From the IMG/VR virus record IMGVR_UViG_3300009408_000001, positions 62,001-126,000 of that record: a stretch of 64,000 bases of DNA; one strand, 5' to 3'. The notes beneath the pieces are model-generated. The model had not been told where the DNA came from, searched no databases, and saw nothing but the letters and a program-made list of their open reading frames with translations. This document shows, in pieces, positions 26,573 through 36,280 of the stretch. Within the stretch, counting starts at the first letter, position 1, and each line of letters begins with the position of its first letter. The DNA comes from a virus. A program made the position numbers and the translations under genes.

Positions 26573-28207
26573 ATGAAACAGAAAAAACTCCCGTTTAACA
26601 TTTCCATCCTAACCCCAGACCGTAATAGGATTCGGGGTCTTCTTCCTGTACAGGTGTTGGACATGTACGATAACGTGTCCGGAGAATTCCACCCACAGGG
26701 ACTTTACTCTAATGAAATCTTTGGTCGACCTGGTACACCGGAACGAAGTGAACGCCATGGATTCATGAACTTACGTACTACGTTGTTCCATCCTAAGTTG
26801 TACATCGAGTTAACCCGGTTGAAGTCTCTGTACGGGGATATCTTATCCGGGCGTGGCTTTGCGGTATGGGATAAGAAACTAAGGGACTTTGTTAAGTCAG
26901 ACGTGATCAACGGTGAAACGGGGTATGCTTTCTTCATGGAGCACTTCACCGAGATCAAGTTCGTTCGAAACAAATCGCACCAACGTGACCTCCGGGTTGA
27001 CTTAATCGAAAAATTCAGAGCAGATGCGCTATCGGATTATTGGATCATATTACCTGCTGGATTACGGGATGTCCAGTTGGATGAGGAAGGTCGGCCCATC
27101 GAAGTAGACGTTAATAAGTCTTATCGTAAGCTACTGATGTTAGCCAACACGATCTCAGAGGCGTTTGTGGGCAAGTCTATCCCTATCCTAGATAGAACAC
27201 GACACAGTATGCAGATGACACTACAGGACATCTGGGAATACTTCATGCTCCTGTTCTCTGGTAAGAACGGGTTTATGGAAGCTAAGTTCGGGAGTCGTAA
27301 GATCGCAAACGGTACGACCAATGTGATCTCCTCTATGGACGTGGCTCCTGAATCACTGGATGGTCCGTCTGCGAAAGATGCCAGTGCCAGTACGGTTGGC
27401 TTGTTTCAGTATATGAAAATGACGGATGTTATCATGACTGAGTACGCGATGGTTAAGGGAATCGCAAGTTCATTAATTGAAACGGTTAACGCCACCAGCA
27501 AGTTAATTAATCCTAAGACCCTAAAGTTAGAAAGCCATGACACAACCGAGGTAACCCGTGTGAACTGGGGAACGCTCACGGGTAGACAAGGGTTGGTTAA
27601 CCGGTTTAATGACTCTAGGCACCGCCACAGACCGGTTTGGATTGACGGCAAGTACCTAGCCCTGATTTACAGAGACAACCGTTTCTTCAAAGTACTTTAC
27701 GACATTGATGACCTGCCAGAGTACATGGATAGGTCGAAGGTGTCTCCCTTAACCTGGGCAGAGTACTTTTACATCGAAGCCTGGTCATACAACGACCGTG
27801 TCCGGGGTTTCCTTAACAGGTACCCCATTACAGGAAGCGATAGCATCTACCCGTCTACCATTTATGTTAACACCACCGTGGTCACAAACCGCTTACGGGC
27901 GTTAGACGAATCGTGGGTTCCCGAATATGGAGAAGACTCGGAACTTCCAGAGTTTCCCGATACCGCTGGCGCGAGTGCCTTCATTGATACGTCATCTCCA
28001 CATCCGTTAAAACTGTCTGGCCTGGGTGCGGATTTTGATGGAGATCGGGGTAGCACAACAGGTGTTGCCTCCGATGAGTCAATCGCGGAAATAGACGAAC
28101 ATCTGAACAGTCCAGCCACGTACCTTGCACCAGACGGTACATTACGTATGTCATCTGGTACGGATCTGAATGTTTGGATCTTTAACAACTTTACTGGTTA
28201 CCAGTAA
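26573..28207 (+). CDS. RNA polymerase beta' subunit, N-terminal part (virion polymerase type)
   Basis: 544 residues, ATG with AAGGG upstream. Residues 39-78 (QGLYSNEIFGRPGTP...HGFMNLRTTLFHP) match the beta' N-terminal pattern DGLF...IFGP...MGHIEL..PV.H. Residues about 484-493, GADFDGDRG, are the universal catalytic NADFDGDQ loop with all three Asp residues that hold the catalytic magnesium; the flanking Asn and Gln are changed. It ends about 50 residues after this loop, so the bridge helix and trigger loop must be in another protein outside the window (phiKZ gp80-like). Nineteen bases separate it from the beta gene. Confidence 0.85.
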   Translation: MKQKKLPFNISILTPDRNRIRGLLPVQVLDMYDNVSGEFHPQGLYSNEIFGRPGTPERSERHGFMNLRTTLFHPKLYIELTRLKSLYGDILSGRGFAVWDKKLRDFVKSDVINGETGYAFFMEHFTEIKFVRNKSHQRDLRVDLIEKFRADALSDYWIILPAGLRDVQLDEEGRPIEVDVNKSYRKLLMLANTISEAFVGKSIPILDRTRHSMQMTLQDIWEYFMLLFSGKNGFMEAKFGSRKIANGTTNVISSMDVAPESLDGPSAKDASASTVGLFQYMKMTDVIMTEYAMVKGIASSLIETVNATSKLINPKTLKLESHDTTEVTRVNWGTLTGRQGLVNRFNDSRHRHRPVWIDGKYLALIYRDNRFFKVLYDIDDLPEYMDRSKVSPLTWAEYFYIEAWSYNDRVRGFLNRYPITGSDSIYPSTIYVNTTVVTNRLRALDESWVPEYGEDSELPEFPDTAGASAFIDTSSPHPLKLSGLGADFDGDRGSTTGVASDESIAEIDEHLNSPATYLAPDGTLRMSSGTDLNVWIFNNFTGYQ

Positions 28208-28225
28208 CTCAAGAGGATAGCCCCT

Positions 28226-31200
28226 ATGAAGTACGACCAATACCTTAAGCAATGGACACCACTCCGTATAGACCAACTGGCCACGTTTAAGTCTACTAAA
28301 GACCGTGACCTGGACCTACCGGACTACTCTACAATCCACTACGACAGTGACAGCCCCTCGGATAACGGCATACGTAAGAGCCATCCCCTTCTTAACACCC
28401 ATAAGAAACACATCCGAGTTTACCACGTTACCGACCTGGAGAAGGCACAGGGTAAACCACGAAAGAGGTCCTTTAACTCGAACGGTGCAATCAAACAGTA
28501 CCTACGGGAACGACCCAGGGGTTTCTATAGGACACCTGACCTCAAACGGGTTATGCAGGATAGGAACAGTGCGGTCATCATTGATCGAAGTCTACTCAAA
28601 CACATGTGGGTTTACCAGACCTCCCGTTTGGCCTTTCTGGATGAATGGATTAACGACCTGGCTACCCTAGCGGTTCAGATTAAGAAGGTTAGTACTAACC
28701 GGGTGCAGTTCATCCCAGTCATCTTACCGAAACGTATTCCTGCAATCCAGGAACTCAAGAAGTTGTCTAGCAGCAAGCCAGAAGCTGTAATTCCTGCTTT
28801 GTCTGAAGAACGCATGTTAGACCTCATGTGGTTATGGGACATGGCAACCGGTAATGGAACAAGTGTATCATTACTGGACAATGAACACCTGGAACAATGT
28901 GTCGTGGTCATCATTGATCAAGATGAGGTATTTCAAGTACGGTTATCCAGCTTGGTTACATGGGGAATGGATGAACCCACTAAGTGCTCTATGCTTCTCC
29001 ATAAACGCATGGTTAGCATGGCCAGTAAGCGAATGGAATCTACGGTCGAGGGTAGTACTGAGGGCGATGGGGTAGCACCGGAACCGGTTGGGACGGATCC
29101 TATCTTACTGCCACCAGTGGAAGACAACGTGGGTGAGAACCGCATTAGTTTGATGGTCAATGACCTTGGTAAGTCCGGTAGTTTAACAGTGGCACAACAA
29201 AACCGACTCATCGGACTGGCGTCTTCATATAAGAAGATAAAGAACCCCAGTGGCAAGGGTACCGTCGCAGACGTTATAACTGAGCCCGCGATTGCTAATG
29301 CGGTAGACAGTACCCTCCAAACCTTACCGGACAAAACCAGTGTCATAGATAAGACCTTATTGCGAGCGTCAATTGACACTATGGAAAAAGAAGGTGTCCG
29401 TAACATTCAGAAGGATGTACTTAGTGCTGTGGTCAACATCCAACGGGGTGGAATCATTGTACGGGACATTACCACGGAACGGAAAGATGATGCGTTGAGT
29501 TCAACCACACTGTACAAGGTGAAACTTCAGCCAGTACGTGGAAGCGAATCTACCTTGTCTTTTGAGCTGCCTAATGTAAGTGAGGCGGGTGAGTTTCAGG
29601 TAAACGGTGTCAAGTATCGTTTGGATCCACAACGAGTTGACATACCGATACGTAAGGAAGCACCCTTTAGAACGTCCCTGTCATCGTACATGGCAAAGGT
29701 GTTTGTCACACGTAGTCAGAAGGCGGTCAGTAACTATGGCAGATGGATTCGTTCCAAACTGGCCAAAGATTCCATGGACCATGAGAATGGGGTGGTTACG
29801 GTACTGGTCCTTAATGATAATGTTCTTCCACAGAAGGCATTGTGCAGACATTACACGGCACTGGCCGAGGGCATTGTAGCCATGCGTGCTCATGGGTATC
29901 ACTTTAACTTCGGGTACATCCATCGAGAGGAAACCTTTGGAAAAGAGGTACTTGCTAAGTTAGAGAAAGACGACCGAATTGTTATTGCGTCTGGTAACGA
30001 TGGACACCTGGTGATGGACACGGATGGAATTCTTCACTCTATAGTAAAGGGAAAGGAAACCATGTTATCCAGCTTCCCCGAGTTCATCTCCCCAGGATGG
30101 GGTGAAGGCCCTGCGGAGTATGCCGAGCTTGGTATCTACGGAAAGGGTGTTCCGGTAGGGGTAGCTATTGGGATGATGGTGGGTCTGGAGAAACTTCTAA
30201 AACTTACGAAGTGTACCCACCGCTGGGTTGATTCAGGAAAGGCAGTCAACCTGGAATCCTGGGAATATCGCATTCGTTTTAAGGACGAGTCTCTGGTTGT
30301 GGATAAACGAAACATCCACGCATCCCTCATTGTCGGTGGATACATGGGCATAAAGAAAACCACACCGCTATACGATGTGAGTGCGTTTAATGACCCAGGG
30401 ACATATGGACTAGCCATGGAAAACGAAGGGATTGGAAGACACGTTGGTAAAGAACTCCATCTAATGGTGGATTACTTTGTGGATCCAGTTACCAAAGAGA
30501 TCTTAGAGGAGTACAACGAGCCAACTGAGTTTGTCCCCTTGTTGATCCGTGCTGTAGAGTTGCTCGTCACGGATAACTGGACAGACGAAATGGATCCGGT
30601 GTACATGCGTACTCGTGGTTATGAACGGTTCAGTGGGTTTGTGTACTCTAGGATGTTAGCAGCGGTTCGTGAACAGCGTAACTCCCCTGTACCCGGTAAG
30701 GCGAAGGTAAGTATTCCACCCAGAGAAGTATTGGCTGCGATCTTAGCCGATCAATCGGTTGTACTTGTGGAAGAAACAAACCCGGTACATGCTCTAAAGG
30801 AGAGAGAAGCGGTTACCTTTACAGGTGAGGGTGGACGTAGTCCTAGAACCATGGTTGCTAGAAGTCGTGTCTTTCATAAGCACGATGTTGGTGTTATCTC
30901 GGAAGGAACCCCGGACAGTGCTAAAGTGGGGATTCGGTCCTACCGAACACAGAATGCGAAGTTCACCAGCATGCGGGGTATGTCGGAACGATATGATAAA
31001 AAGGAAGACGGGCTGTCGTCTGCTTTCTCATCTACTGCACTGGTATCCCCTGGTGCCCTCAACAACGATCCCAAGCGGATTAACATGTCCAGCATTCAAT
31101 GGAGTTCTGAAGTAGACTGCATCGGTGGTAAGGTCATGCCAGTTAGAACTGGCGGTGAGATGATCATCGCAAACCGGGCTCCGGATAAGTTTGCTTACAC

Positions 31201-32542
31201 TGCTAAGTCTGCCGGGAAGATAGTCGGGCTGGATGCCGGTTCTATTACACTGAGGTACGACCACGACATTGACTTTAAACCAGGTCGGGTGTTCGAGTCA
31301 GATTACAAAACACATTATGACTTGAACCAAGTGATCTACGATGTGAATGGTAAACGAAGTGCCGAGGTGGTGAACCTTAAGGACTTAGTAACCGGGAAGG
31401 AAAAGAACGACGGTGCAAACTGTGTTCTCTTACTTACGATCGAGGGAAAGGTGGTTGTAGCGGAAGGCGCGTACTTGGTTACGAAAGCGATCAAGGATGG
31501 GAAACGTGCGGTACAGTGTTACATGGCACACGAGGGGATTACTAAGGATGCGGTTATCTCTAAGGCGTCTGCTGCTTCTAAGAAGATCGCAGACGTTTAC
31601 GGTAAGGATGGGGTAGATGATGTAACCTTGCCAGTAGGTACCCACATTGGACGGGGTGCTGGCGCGGTCATTTCTCACAAGATCGTTACTGACTTAAAAG
31701 TGGGACATGTCTTTAAGATAGGTGATGCTATTACCTGGAATGAAGGCCACTTTGCTCGTGACTACGCTAACCCAGGTGGTGTGAGTTTGCGTACGGGTAT
31801 TCCAACCGTAGTGTGCCTTACCGAAGCTTCTGAGACGTATGAGGATTCCTCTGCTATCTCTAAGGAACTGGCACAGGGACTGTCGACCAGCATCGGTAAA
31901 GAAAAGACCCTGCTCATCCGGTTTGACCAGGCCATTAATAACCTTGTGTCCGTAGGCGATGAGATAGAGAGCACGTCTATTTTATGTACCATCGAAGAGT
32001 CCGCTACTGCGGATATCATAGATGAGGACGAATCACTTGCTGGTTTGACAAAGTTGGCAGCCAGCGTTCCCAAGGCGAAGTTTACAGGGGTCATCGACCA
32101 AGTTACAGTGGTCTACATGGGAGATCCAGCTGAGGCAGATGAGTCCGTACAGCGTCTCATCAAGAAAGACAACTCCAGACGCAATGCGTTACGGCGGAAA
32201 CTGACTGAACCCGGTCTTCCTGCGACGGGTGAAATTATGAACTCCACATTTGTGGGTGGTCAACGGGTCACTGCAAATACGATGGCGGTTACCATCGTCA
32301 TCTCGAAAGACGCCGGAATGGTGGTTGGGGATAAACTCGTCGTGGATACGGCTCTCAAGGGAGTACCAGCACGCATTATTGAGGGTGGGGATACTATGGA
32401 AGACGGTACTCCGATTGGAATGTACATGAGCTACAGAACCATCTCGGCTAGGATCATGACTTCTCCTGAGAAGTATGGCCCATACAACTTCGCCTGTGTC
32501 AAACTGGCTAAGACACTATCTGATATTTACTTCGGGACTTAA
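28226..32542 (+). CDS. RNA polymerase beta subunit, large N-terminal part (virion polymerase type)
   Basis: 1438 residues, ATG preceded by AGAGGATAGCCCCT. Landmarks in RpoB order: GEFQVNGVKYRLDPQRVDIP near 460 (RpoB G.F.INGTERVIVSQ); NDPKRINMSSIQ...GGKVMPVRTGGE near 947 (RpoB D.NRALMGSNMQRQAVPT); TYEDSSAISKEL near 1205 (RpoB NFEDSI.ISE); GDKLVVDTALKGVPARII followed by DGTPIGM near 1370-1400 (RpoB GDKM.GRHGNKGV...DGTPVDI). The sequence stops at the point where the protein at 7707-8381 takes over, so beta is split. Residues 265-320 look like a low-conservation linker. Like phiKZ gp178 it is expected inside the virion, injected with DNA and used for early transcription. Confidence 0.85.
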   Translation: MKYDQYLKQWTPLRIDQLATFKSTKDRDLDLPDYSTIHYDSDSPSDNGIRKSHPLLNTHKKHIRVYHVTDLEKAQGKPRKRSFNSNGAIKQYLRERPRGFYRTPDLKRVMQDRNSAVIIDRSLLKHMWVYQTSRLAFLDEWINDLATLAVQIKKVSTNRVQFIPVILPKRIPAIQELKKLSSSKPEAVIPALSEERMLDLMWLWDMATGNGTSVSLLDNEHLEQCVVVIIDQDEVFQVRLSSLVTWGMDEPTKCSMLLHKRMVSMASKRMESTVEGSTEGDGVAPEPVGTDPILLPPVEDNVGENRISLMVNDLGKSGSLTVAQQNRLIGLASSYKKIKNPSGKGTVADVITEPAIANAVDSTLQTLPDKTSVIDKTLLRASIDTMEKEGVRNIQKDVLSAVVNIQRGGIIVRDITTERKDDALSSTTLYKVKLQPVRGSESTLSFELPNVSEAGEFQVNGVKYRLDPQRVDIPIRKEAPFRTSLSSYMAKVFVTRSQKAVSNYGRWIRSKLAKDSMDHENGVVTVLVLNDNVLPQKALCRHYTALAEGIVAMRAHGYHFNFGYIHREETFGKEVLAKLEKDDRIVIASGNDGHLVMDTDGILHSIVKGKETMLSSFPEFISPGWGEGPAEYAELGIYGKGVPVGVAIGMMVGLEKLLKLTKCTHRWVDSGKAVNLESWEYRIRFKDESLVVDKRNIHASLIVGGYMGIKKTTPLYDVSAFNDPGTYGLAMENEGIGRHVGKELHLMVDYFVDPVTKEILEEYNEPTEFVPLLIRAVELLVTDNWTDEMDPVYMRTRGYERFSGFVYSRMLAAVREQRNSPVPGKAKVSIPPREVLAAILADQSVVLVEETNPVHALKEREAVTFTGEGGRSPRTMVARSRVFHKHDVGVISEGTPDSAKVGIRSYRTQNAKFTSMRGMSERYDKKEDGLSSAFSSTALVSPGALNNDPKRINMSSIQWSSEVDCIGGKVMPVRTGGEMIIANRAPDKFAYTAKSAGKIVGLDAGSITLRYDHDIDFKPGRVFESDYKTHYDLNQVIYDVNGKRSAEVVNLKDLVTGKEKNDGANCVLLLTIEGKVVVAEGAYLVTKAIKDGKRAVQCYMAHEGITKDAVISKASAASKKIADVYGKDGVDDVTLPVGTHIGRGAGAVISHKIVTDLKVGHVFKIGDAITWNEGHFARDYANPGGVSLRTGIPTVVCLTEASETYEDSSAISKELAQGLSTSIGKEKTLLIRFDQAINNLVSVGDEIESTSILCTIEESATADIIDEDESLAGLTKLAASVPKAKFTGVIDQVTVVYMGDPAEADESVQRLIKKDNSRRNALRRKLTEPGLPATGEIMNSTFVGGQRVTANTMAVTIVISKDAGMVVGDKLVVDTALKGVPARIIEGGDTMEDGTPIGMYMSYRTISARIMTSPEKYGPYNFACVKLAKTLSDIYFGT

Positions 32543-32543
32543 C

Positions 32544-32753
32544 ATGAAAACATACACGAACACAGTAAAGGCACATCGGACAACCATGTCCCGTGCCACG
32601 TTGGCAAACGTCTTAGCCCTGGGTCGACGGGTTGTAACCAACCTAACCGGCAACGAGTTGGCAAAGGGAGGGGTTTGTCCTGATGAATACCTCGCTTCTA
32701 AACTGAAAGGGTGGCTGAGCGAGGAATCTGCGAAAGTGAGAATGGAATTATGA
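32544..32753 (+). CDS. Small basic conserved hypothetical protein
   Basis: 69 residues from ATG 32544, directly after the beta gene stop; an upstream reading would overlap beta. Basic N-terminal half (KTYTNTVKAHRTTMSRA), helical, and its stop overlaps the next start (TATGA). No motif recognised. Position suggests late expression with the polymerase and head genes. Confidence 0.5.
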   Translation: MKTYTNTVKAHRTTMSRATLANVLALGRRVVTNLTGNELAKGGVCPDEYLASKLKGWLSEESAKVRMEL

Positions 32754-34210
32754 TTACTCAAGGACAGACTGAAAAGGTACGGGCATCATTGCGTAGCTTA
32801 AGTTGGGAATCCGTGGTTATAACCGCCAAAGCTGGAACACCCCTGGATTGCCTTACCCTTGCCATTGGTACTATCCACGAACCGGATGGTGACGAAGATG
32901 AAGCCGGTAATGAAAAAGCCCTATGTGAGGCAAGTAACTGTGGTGACCACGATCTCGAGTTGACAGAAACCGCAGCATGGGTCACCCGTAAGATCTCTGC
33001 AAGCATTAACTATGCGCGTAACACAATCAACCCACTGGTCACCGACGTCGTTGAAGCATGTGAAGACATTCTCGAACTTCGTAACGATACATGGGAGTCC
33101 ACACACGAGATCATCCCGTTTAAGTTGAGTGAGATTTATTTCCATCCAATCTTTAACGTGTTACTGGATGGTACTACTAACACCCGTGCTACAGGTCACG
33201 CAAGTGTACCCGCTACCATCGTATCCCATCTCGAGAAAACGTACTCCGAAGAAGAGATTATGAAATCTCTCCTAACTGGGGATGAGTCATTTGATACACT
33301 CGTTAGGGATGTAAACCAACACGAGTGGTTGATGAACCTCTCGGGTAGTCGGAACATGACGTCCAACAGTGGGATGTTATCCCCTATTGAACTGAATCGG
33401 CTGTTATTCCGTTTCTTGATATTGGTAGCCATGCGGTCTGGTAAATTGGAAGGCTTCAGTACTCGTGGTTTATCCAATGCAGAGAACTTAGGTTTGGGTA
33501 AAGCGGTTACGTCTATGGGTCACCAACTTAAGGCCCAACTAACCCGCTACCAAGCGATGATCGAGTCGGATACACACTTCATTGCCTCTGTGGAGTATAG
33601 ACGGATCTACGTAAACGAGCGCTCTTACGGCAAGTGGTTGAAAGCAGGTGGTTCTGCTGACAGTATCCTAGGGTTCCTCGATAAGCAGGGCTTAAATGAC
33701 CGTGATCGGGTTAACCTGGTAAATACCGGGACATGGAAAGCATATAGTGAACTCCTCTACAAGTCGCTCAGTGAGCCAGGTGGTTGTCCATTCGCTAAGT
33801 ACCTGTTACGGAAACATCGTACTACCCAGACAGTGAACGCAGGTAAGACCTGTAAGAATGTGGATAAGGCGATCCATGGGATGGTACTCGAGTTCATTCG
33901 CAACCACTACGCTGAAGGAACAGACCCCCGCACTACTCTGGTAACCAAAGCGAATGCCGCATTGGAACACGGTGGTTATCGGGCATCGTATGACATTGAA
34001 TTGTACGTCTTAGGTAAAGTATGTAAGATCCTGTCTGTGGACCAGAACGACGCTTACGCCATCCTACTGAGCATTCGGGAATACATGCAAGCCAACAAGG
34101 AAGCAACCGTACAGGACGCCGCTATTGTTGCAACACTTAACCTGTACTACAACTGGGCCGTAAGCCAACTTGAATGCACCGTCGTTCGTAATGACAACGA
34201 GTTGTACTAA
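32750..34210 (+). CDS. Probable head/virion protein downstream of the polymerase
   Basis: 486 residues from ATG 32750, overlapping the preceding stop. Mostly helical and soluble. I checked it for the missing beta' C-terminal elements (trigger loop, bridge helix) and found none. By order between the beta gene and the prohead protease it corresponds, from memory, to the phiKZ gp177/gp176 head-protein region. Homology is not proven. Confidence 0.5.
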   Translation: MITQGQTEKVRASLRSLSWESVVITAKAGTPLDCLTLAIGTIHEPDGDEDEAGNEKALCEASNCGDHDLELTETAAWVTRKISASINYARNTINPLVTDVVEACEDILELRNDTWESTHEIIPFKLSEIYFHPIFNVLLDGTTNTRATGHASVPATIVSHLEKTYSEEEIMKSLLTGDESFDTLVRDVNQHEWLMNLSGSRNMTSNSGMLSPIELNRLLFRFLILVAMRSGKLEGFSTRGLSNAENLGLGKAVTSMGHQLKAQLTRYQAMIESDTHFIASVEYRRIYVNERSYGKWLKAGGSADSILGFLDKQGLNDRDRVNLVNTGTWKAYSELLYKSLSEPGGCPFAKYLLRKHRTTQTVNAGKTCKNVDKAIHGMVLEFIRNHYAEGTDPRTTLVTKANAALEHGGYRASYDIELYVLGKVCKILSVDQNDAYAILLSIREYMQANKEATVQDAAIVATLNLYYNWAVSQLECTVVRNDNELY

Positions 34211-34929
34211 TGGACGTATCTGTTCTCAAAAGAGATCCCGTTGCTGGGGCCAAATGGTTGAAAGCATCTGGGGACCAGTACGTAGCTACTGTTGACCTGG
34301 ATGTGTATCTTCCTAAGTCCTGGATGTCCGGGGCTTTGGCGAATGCAGGTGAGACCATTACCAGTCTCGCAGTATTCGCTATTGTGGTGGGTAACAAGTA
34401 CGTTTCTTCTGTTTCGTGCTGTAACCTTAACTTTGTACCAGATACAACGTCGGAGATCATGATAGATGATGTTCCTTATCTAGAGCTGCACTATGAGAAA
34501 GGGTCTGCGATTACGACGACCAGTGAGTCGGTTAAGAATGCGCCCATCCTCTTTAACATCTACGATGAGTTTACAGCTAAGGGTAAGAAGCCGTGGTACA
34601 TCGACGGCATTGACGAGGCGAGAATGATGGATACCGCGAGTTATCATGCTGGTGCTACACCGGGTGCTAACCGTGCCATTTTAGAAATGATGGTTGCTTC
34701 TCGTTACCGGATGGCCGGTGATCGAAGTAAGTATTATAAGGAAGGATTTAAAACACAGAAAGAGTACGACGCGGCCATACCCGACGTTATCCCAGCAAGG
34801 TCTGTTACCTACGGGGCGACCAATACCTCAGCTAGGTTAATGGGGTCATATACATCGGATGCCATGAACGCGTCACTTGTCAATCCCAGTGAGAACCTCG
34901 AATCAATAGAGGAACTCCTATTCAGTTAG
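34210..34929 (+). CDS. Probable virion protein upstream of prohead protease
   Basis: 239 residues; start overlaps the previous stop by one base and no strong ribosome site is visible, so translation is probably coupled. The first half is beta-rich (DQYVATVDLDVYLP...SLAVFAIVVGNKYVSSVS), the second helical. Ten bases separate it from the protease gene. No family recognised; a head role is inferred from position. Confidence 0.5.
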   Translation: MDVSVLKRDPVAGAKWLKASGDQYVATVDLDVYLPKSWMSGALANAGETITSLAVFAIVVGNKYVSSVSCCNLNFVPDTTSEIMIDDVPYLELHYEKGSAITTTSESVKNAPILFNIYDEFTAKGKKPWYIDGIDEARMMDTASYHAGATPGANRAILEMMVASRYRMAGDRSKYYKEGFKTQKEYDAAIPDVIPARSVTYGATNTSARLMGSYTSDAMNASLVNPSENLESIEELLFS

Positions 34930-34938
34930 AGGTGTAAC

Positions 34939-35757
34939 ATGATGAAGTCGAACAGCGGAAGGGGTACCCTTTCCTTGAAGGTTGCTGCTAAACCCAGTCT
35001 CACATACGAGTGCTTGGTTATACATGACCCGTCTAAAAAGAAGAAGTTGAAGAAGTCCAAGGACGGGTGGTACGAAGTCATCGCAGGTGCGTTTAACACC
35101 CCGTCGTATAAAGGCATGGTGTATCCACTTACCCCCATGGTTCGTGACCAGTACACGGGTGACAACGCAATGACCCGCGCGTTGTCAAAGCGGCAATTGT
35201 ACGGCGAAATGGGACACCCTACTCCATTACCTGGACAAAGTATGTTGGACTTTATGGCACGGGTTGCTGTGGTGAACGAAAAGAACTGGGCTACCGTGTA
35301 TCGGAAGCATTCGTTTAAAGAAGCCACCAGTGACACTGGTAAACCATATATCCTTTCTGTGGTGGAGGTCAAACCTTTCGGTACCCATAAAAACGTGGTG
35401 GAGGAGAGTTTCAATGACCCTTCTATAAACTCGGCACTGTCCATGCGCTGTATTACCGATTACCCGGCCATGCGAAATGGTCAGTGGGAGAAAGATATAA
35501 CCAGCCATGTCACTTGGGACTTCGTAGGGGAACAAGGTATGCCGGATGCATGTAAGTACCTGACTCCCTCTATGGAGAGTCTGAGTAGTCCGGTTGTGTT
35601 CACACAAGAAAACACCAATGCTCGTCAGTTAAGTCTGGATGACTACGTTGGTATGGAGTCTTTGGGAACAGGGGTTGAACGCATCCTAACGGACGCGGGG
35701 TGGTTAACCGTGGTTGAACCTACCCGCGTACAACGAAAGGGGTTTTTGTCACTGTGA
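34939..35757 (+). CDS. Prohead maturation protease (T4 gp21 / phiKZ gp175 type)
   Basis: 272 residues, ATG preceded by AGAGGTGTAAC (Met1 and Met2 are adjacent). The segment KRQLYGEMGHPTPLP has the catalytic-His motif of the herpesvirus-like phage proteases (Y-G-E-L-x-H-P), with His at residue 93. The segment INSALSMRC around residues 165-175 is a candidate for the Ser-bearing strand. This enzyme should cleave scaffold and head proteins inside the prohead before DNA packaging. Position two genes after the virion polymerase beta gene is as in phiKZ. The C-terminal 70 residues may be removed by self-cleavage. Confidence 0.75.
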   Translation: MMKSNSGRGTLSLKVAAKPSLTYECLVIHDPSKKKKLKKSKDGWYEVIAGAFNTPSYKGMVYPLTPMVRDQYTGDNAMTRALSKRQLYGEMGHPTPLPGQSMLDFMARVAVVNEKNWATVYRKHSFKEATSDTGKPYILSVVEVKPFGTHKNVVEESFNDPSINSALSMRCITDYPAMRNGQWEKDITSHVTWDFVGEQGMPDACKYLTPSMESLSSPVVFTQENTNARQLSLDDYVGMESLGTGVERILTDAGWLTVVEPTRVQRKGFLSL

Positions 35758-36131
35758 AAAAATGGTCTGCACTTGCCATGCCCGTGTTACACGGGCGGTC
35801 AGAAGGTTGGACTTACGGACTGCACGTAGGTAAAGTGTGTACGGTACACAGCAATGGGGACGAGACGGTTCTTCGTTGGCTGGACATCGCAGAGGAGATC
35901 GTGTACGCATTCGAATCGGAATACTGTCTTAAGTGCGTCTGTACAGATGGGACGGTGTATACGGTCATTGATGGGAAAATTGTCAACATAGCTGTACCGG
36001 AGTGTGGAGAGGTTGTACACTACGCGAGTAACACACCTGGGTGTCCCTTTTGGGAGACCGAGGAAGGGTGGATGGGATTCTACATTGTAGAACGCAAGAC
36101 AGGGAAGTATCAGATACGATATGTTACATAG
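35754..36131 (+). CDS. Unknown beta-rich protein
   Basis: 125 residues, GTG start overlapping the stop of the protease gene, with AAAGGGG about 11 bases upstream. Rich in Trp, Tyr, Val and Gly with alternating strand pattern (VYTVIDGKIVNIAVPEC), resembling the other unknown early proteins of this region. It ends at a long hairpin. Function unknown. Confidence 0.5.
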   Translation: MKKWSALAMPVLHGRSEGWTYGLHVGKVCTVHSNGDETVLRWLDIAEEIVYAFESEYCLKCVCTDGTVYTVIDGKIVNIAVPECGEVVHYASNTPGCPFWETEEGWMGFYIVERKTGKYQIRYVT

Positions 36132-36132
36132 G

Positions 36133-36160
36133 AGTACCAGGGGCGTATGCCCCTGGTACT
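36133..36160 (+). terminator. Strong hairpin, probable terminator
   Basis: Perfect 12-bp stem AGTACCAGGGGC / GCCCCTGGTACT with loop GTAT directly after the stop codon. There is no T tract, so it may end transcription weakly or protect the 3' end of the mRNA. Confidence 0.6.
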
Positions 36161-36203
36161 TATGCCGTATTTACTAAAACTGGTTTCAATGATTCTTAAA
36201 CAT

Positions 36204-36240
36204 TATATTACCTTAACGATCATAAACAATATTGTTTATG
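36204..36240 (+). promoter_or_regulatory. Early-type promoter box with leader hairpin (copy 2)
   Basis: Exact TATATTAC (36204-36211), then CTTAACGAT and a perfect palindromic hairpin CATAAACA / TGTTTATG (36221-36240). It drives the gene at 36281. Confidence 0.75.
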
Positions 36241-36280
36241 GCGTCTATCTACTGCTCTTACTGAGCAAAAGGACTTAAAG

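Noticed and set aside
14890-26598. Many long plus-strand open frames across the giant tail gene
   Set aside because: They are mirror frames of the minus-strand coding sequence, lack ribosome sites and reflect its Ser/Thr/Ala-rich codons.
32750-34210. 486-residue gene after the beta gene as the missing beta' C-terminal half
   Set aside because: No bridge-helix or trigger-loop signature and no similarity by eye to the late part of beta'; order fits a head protein instead.
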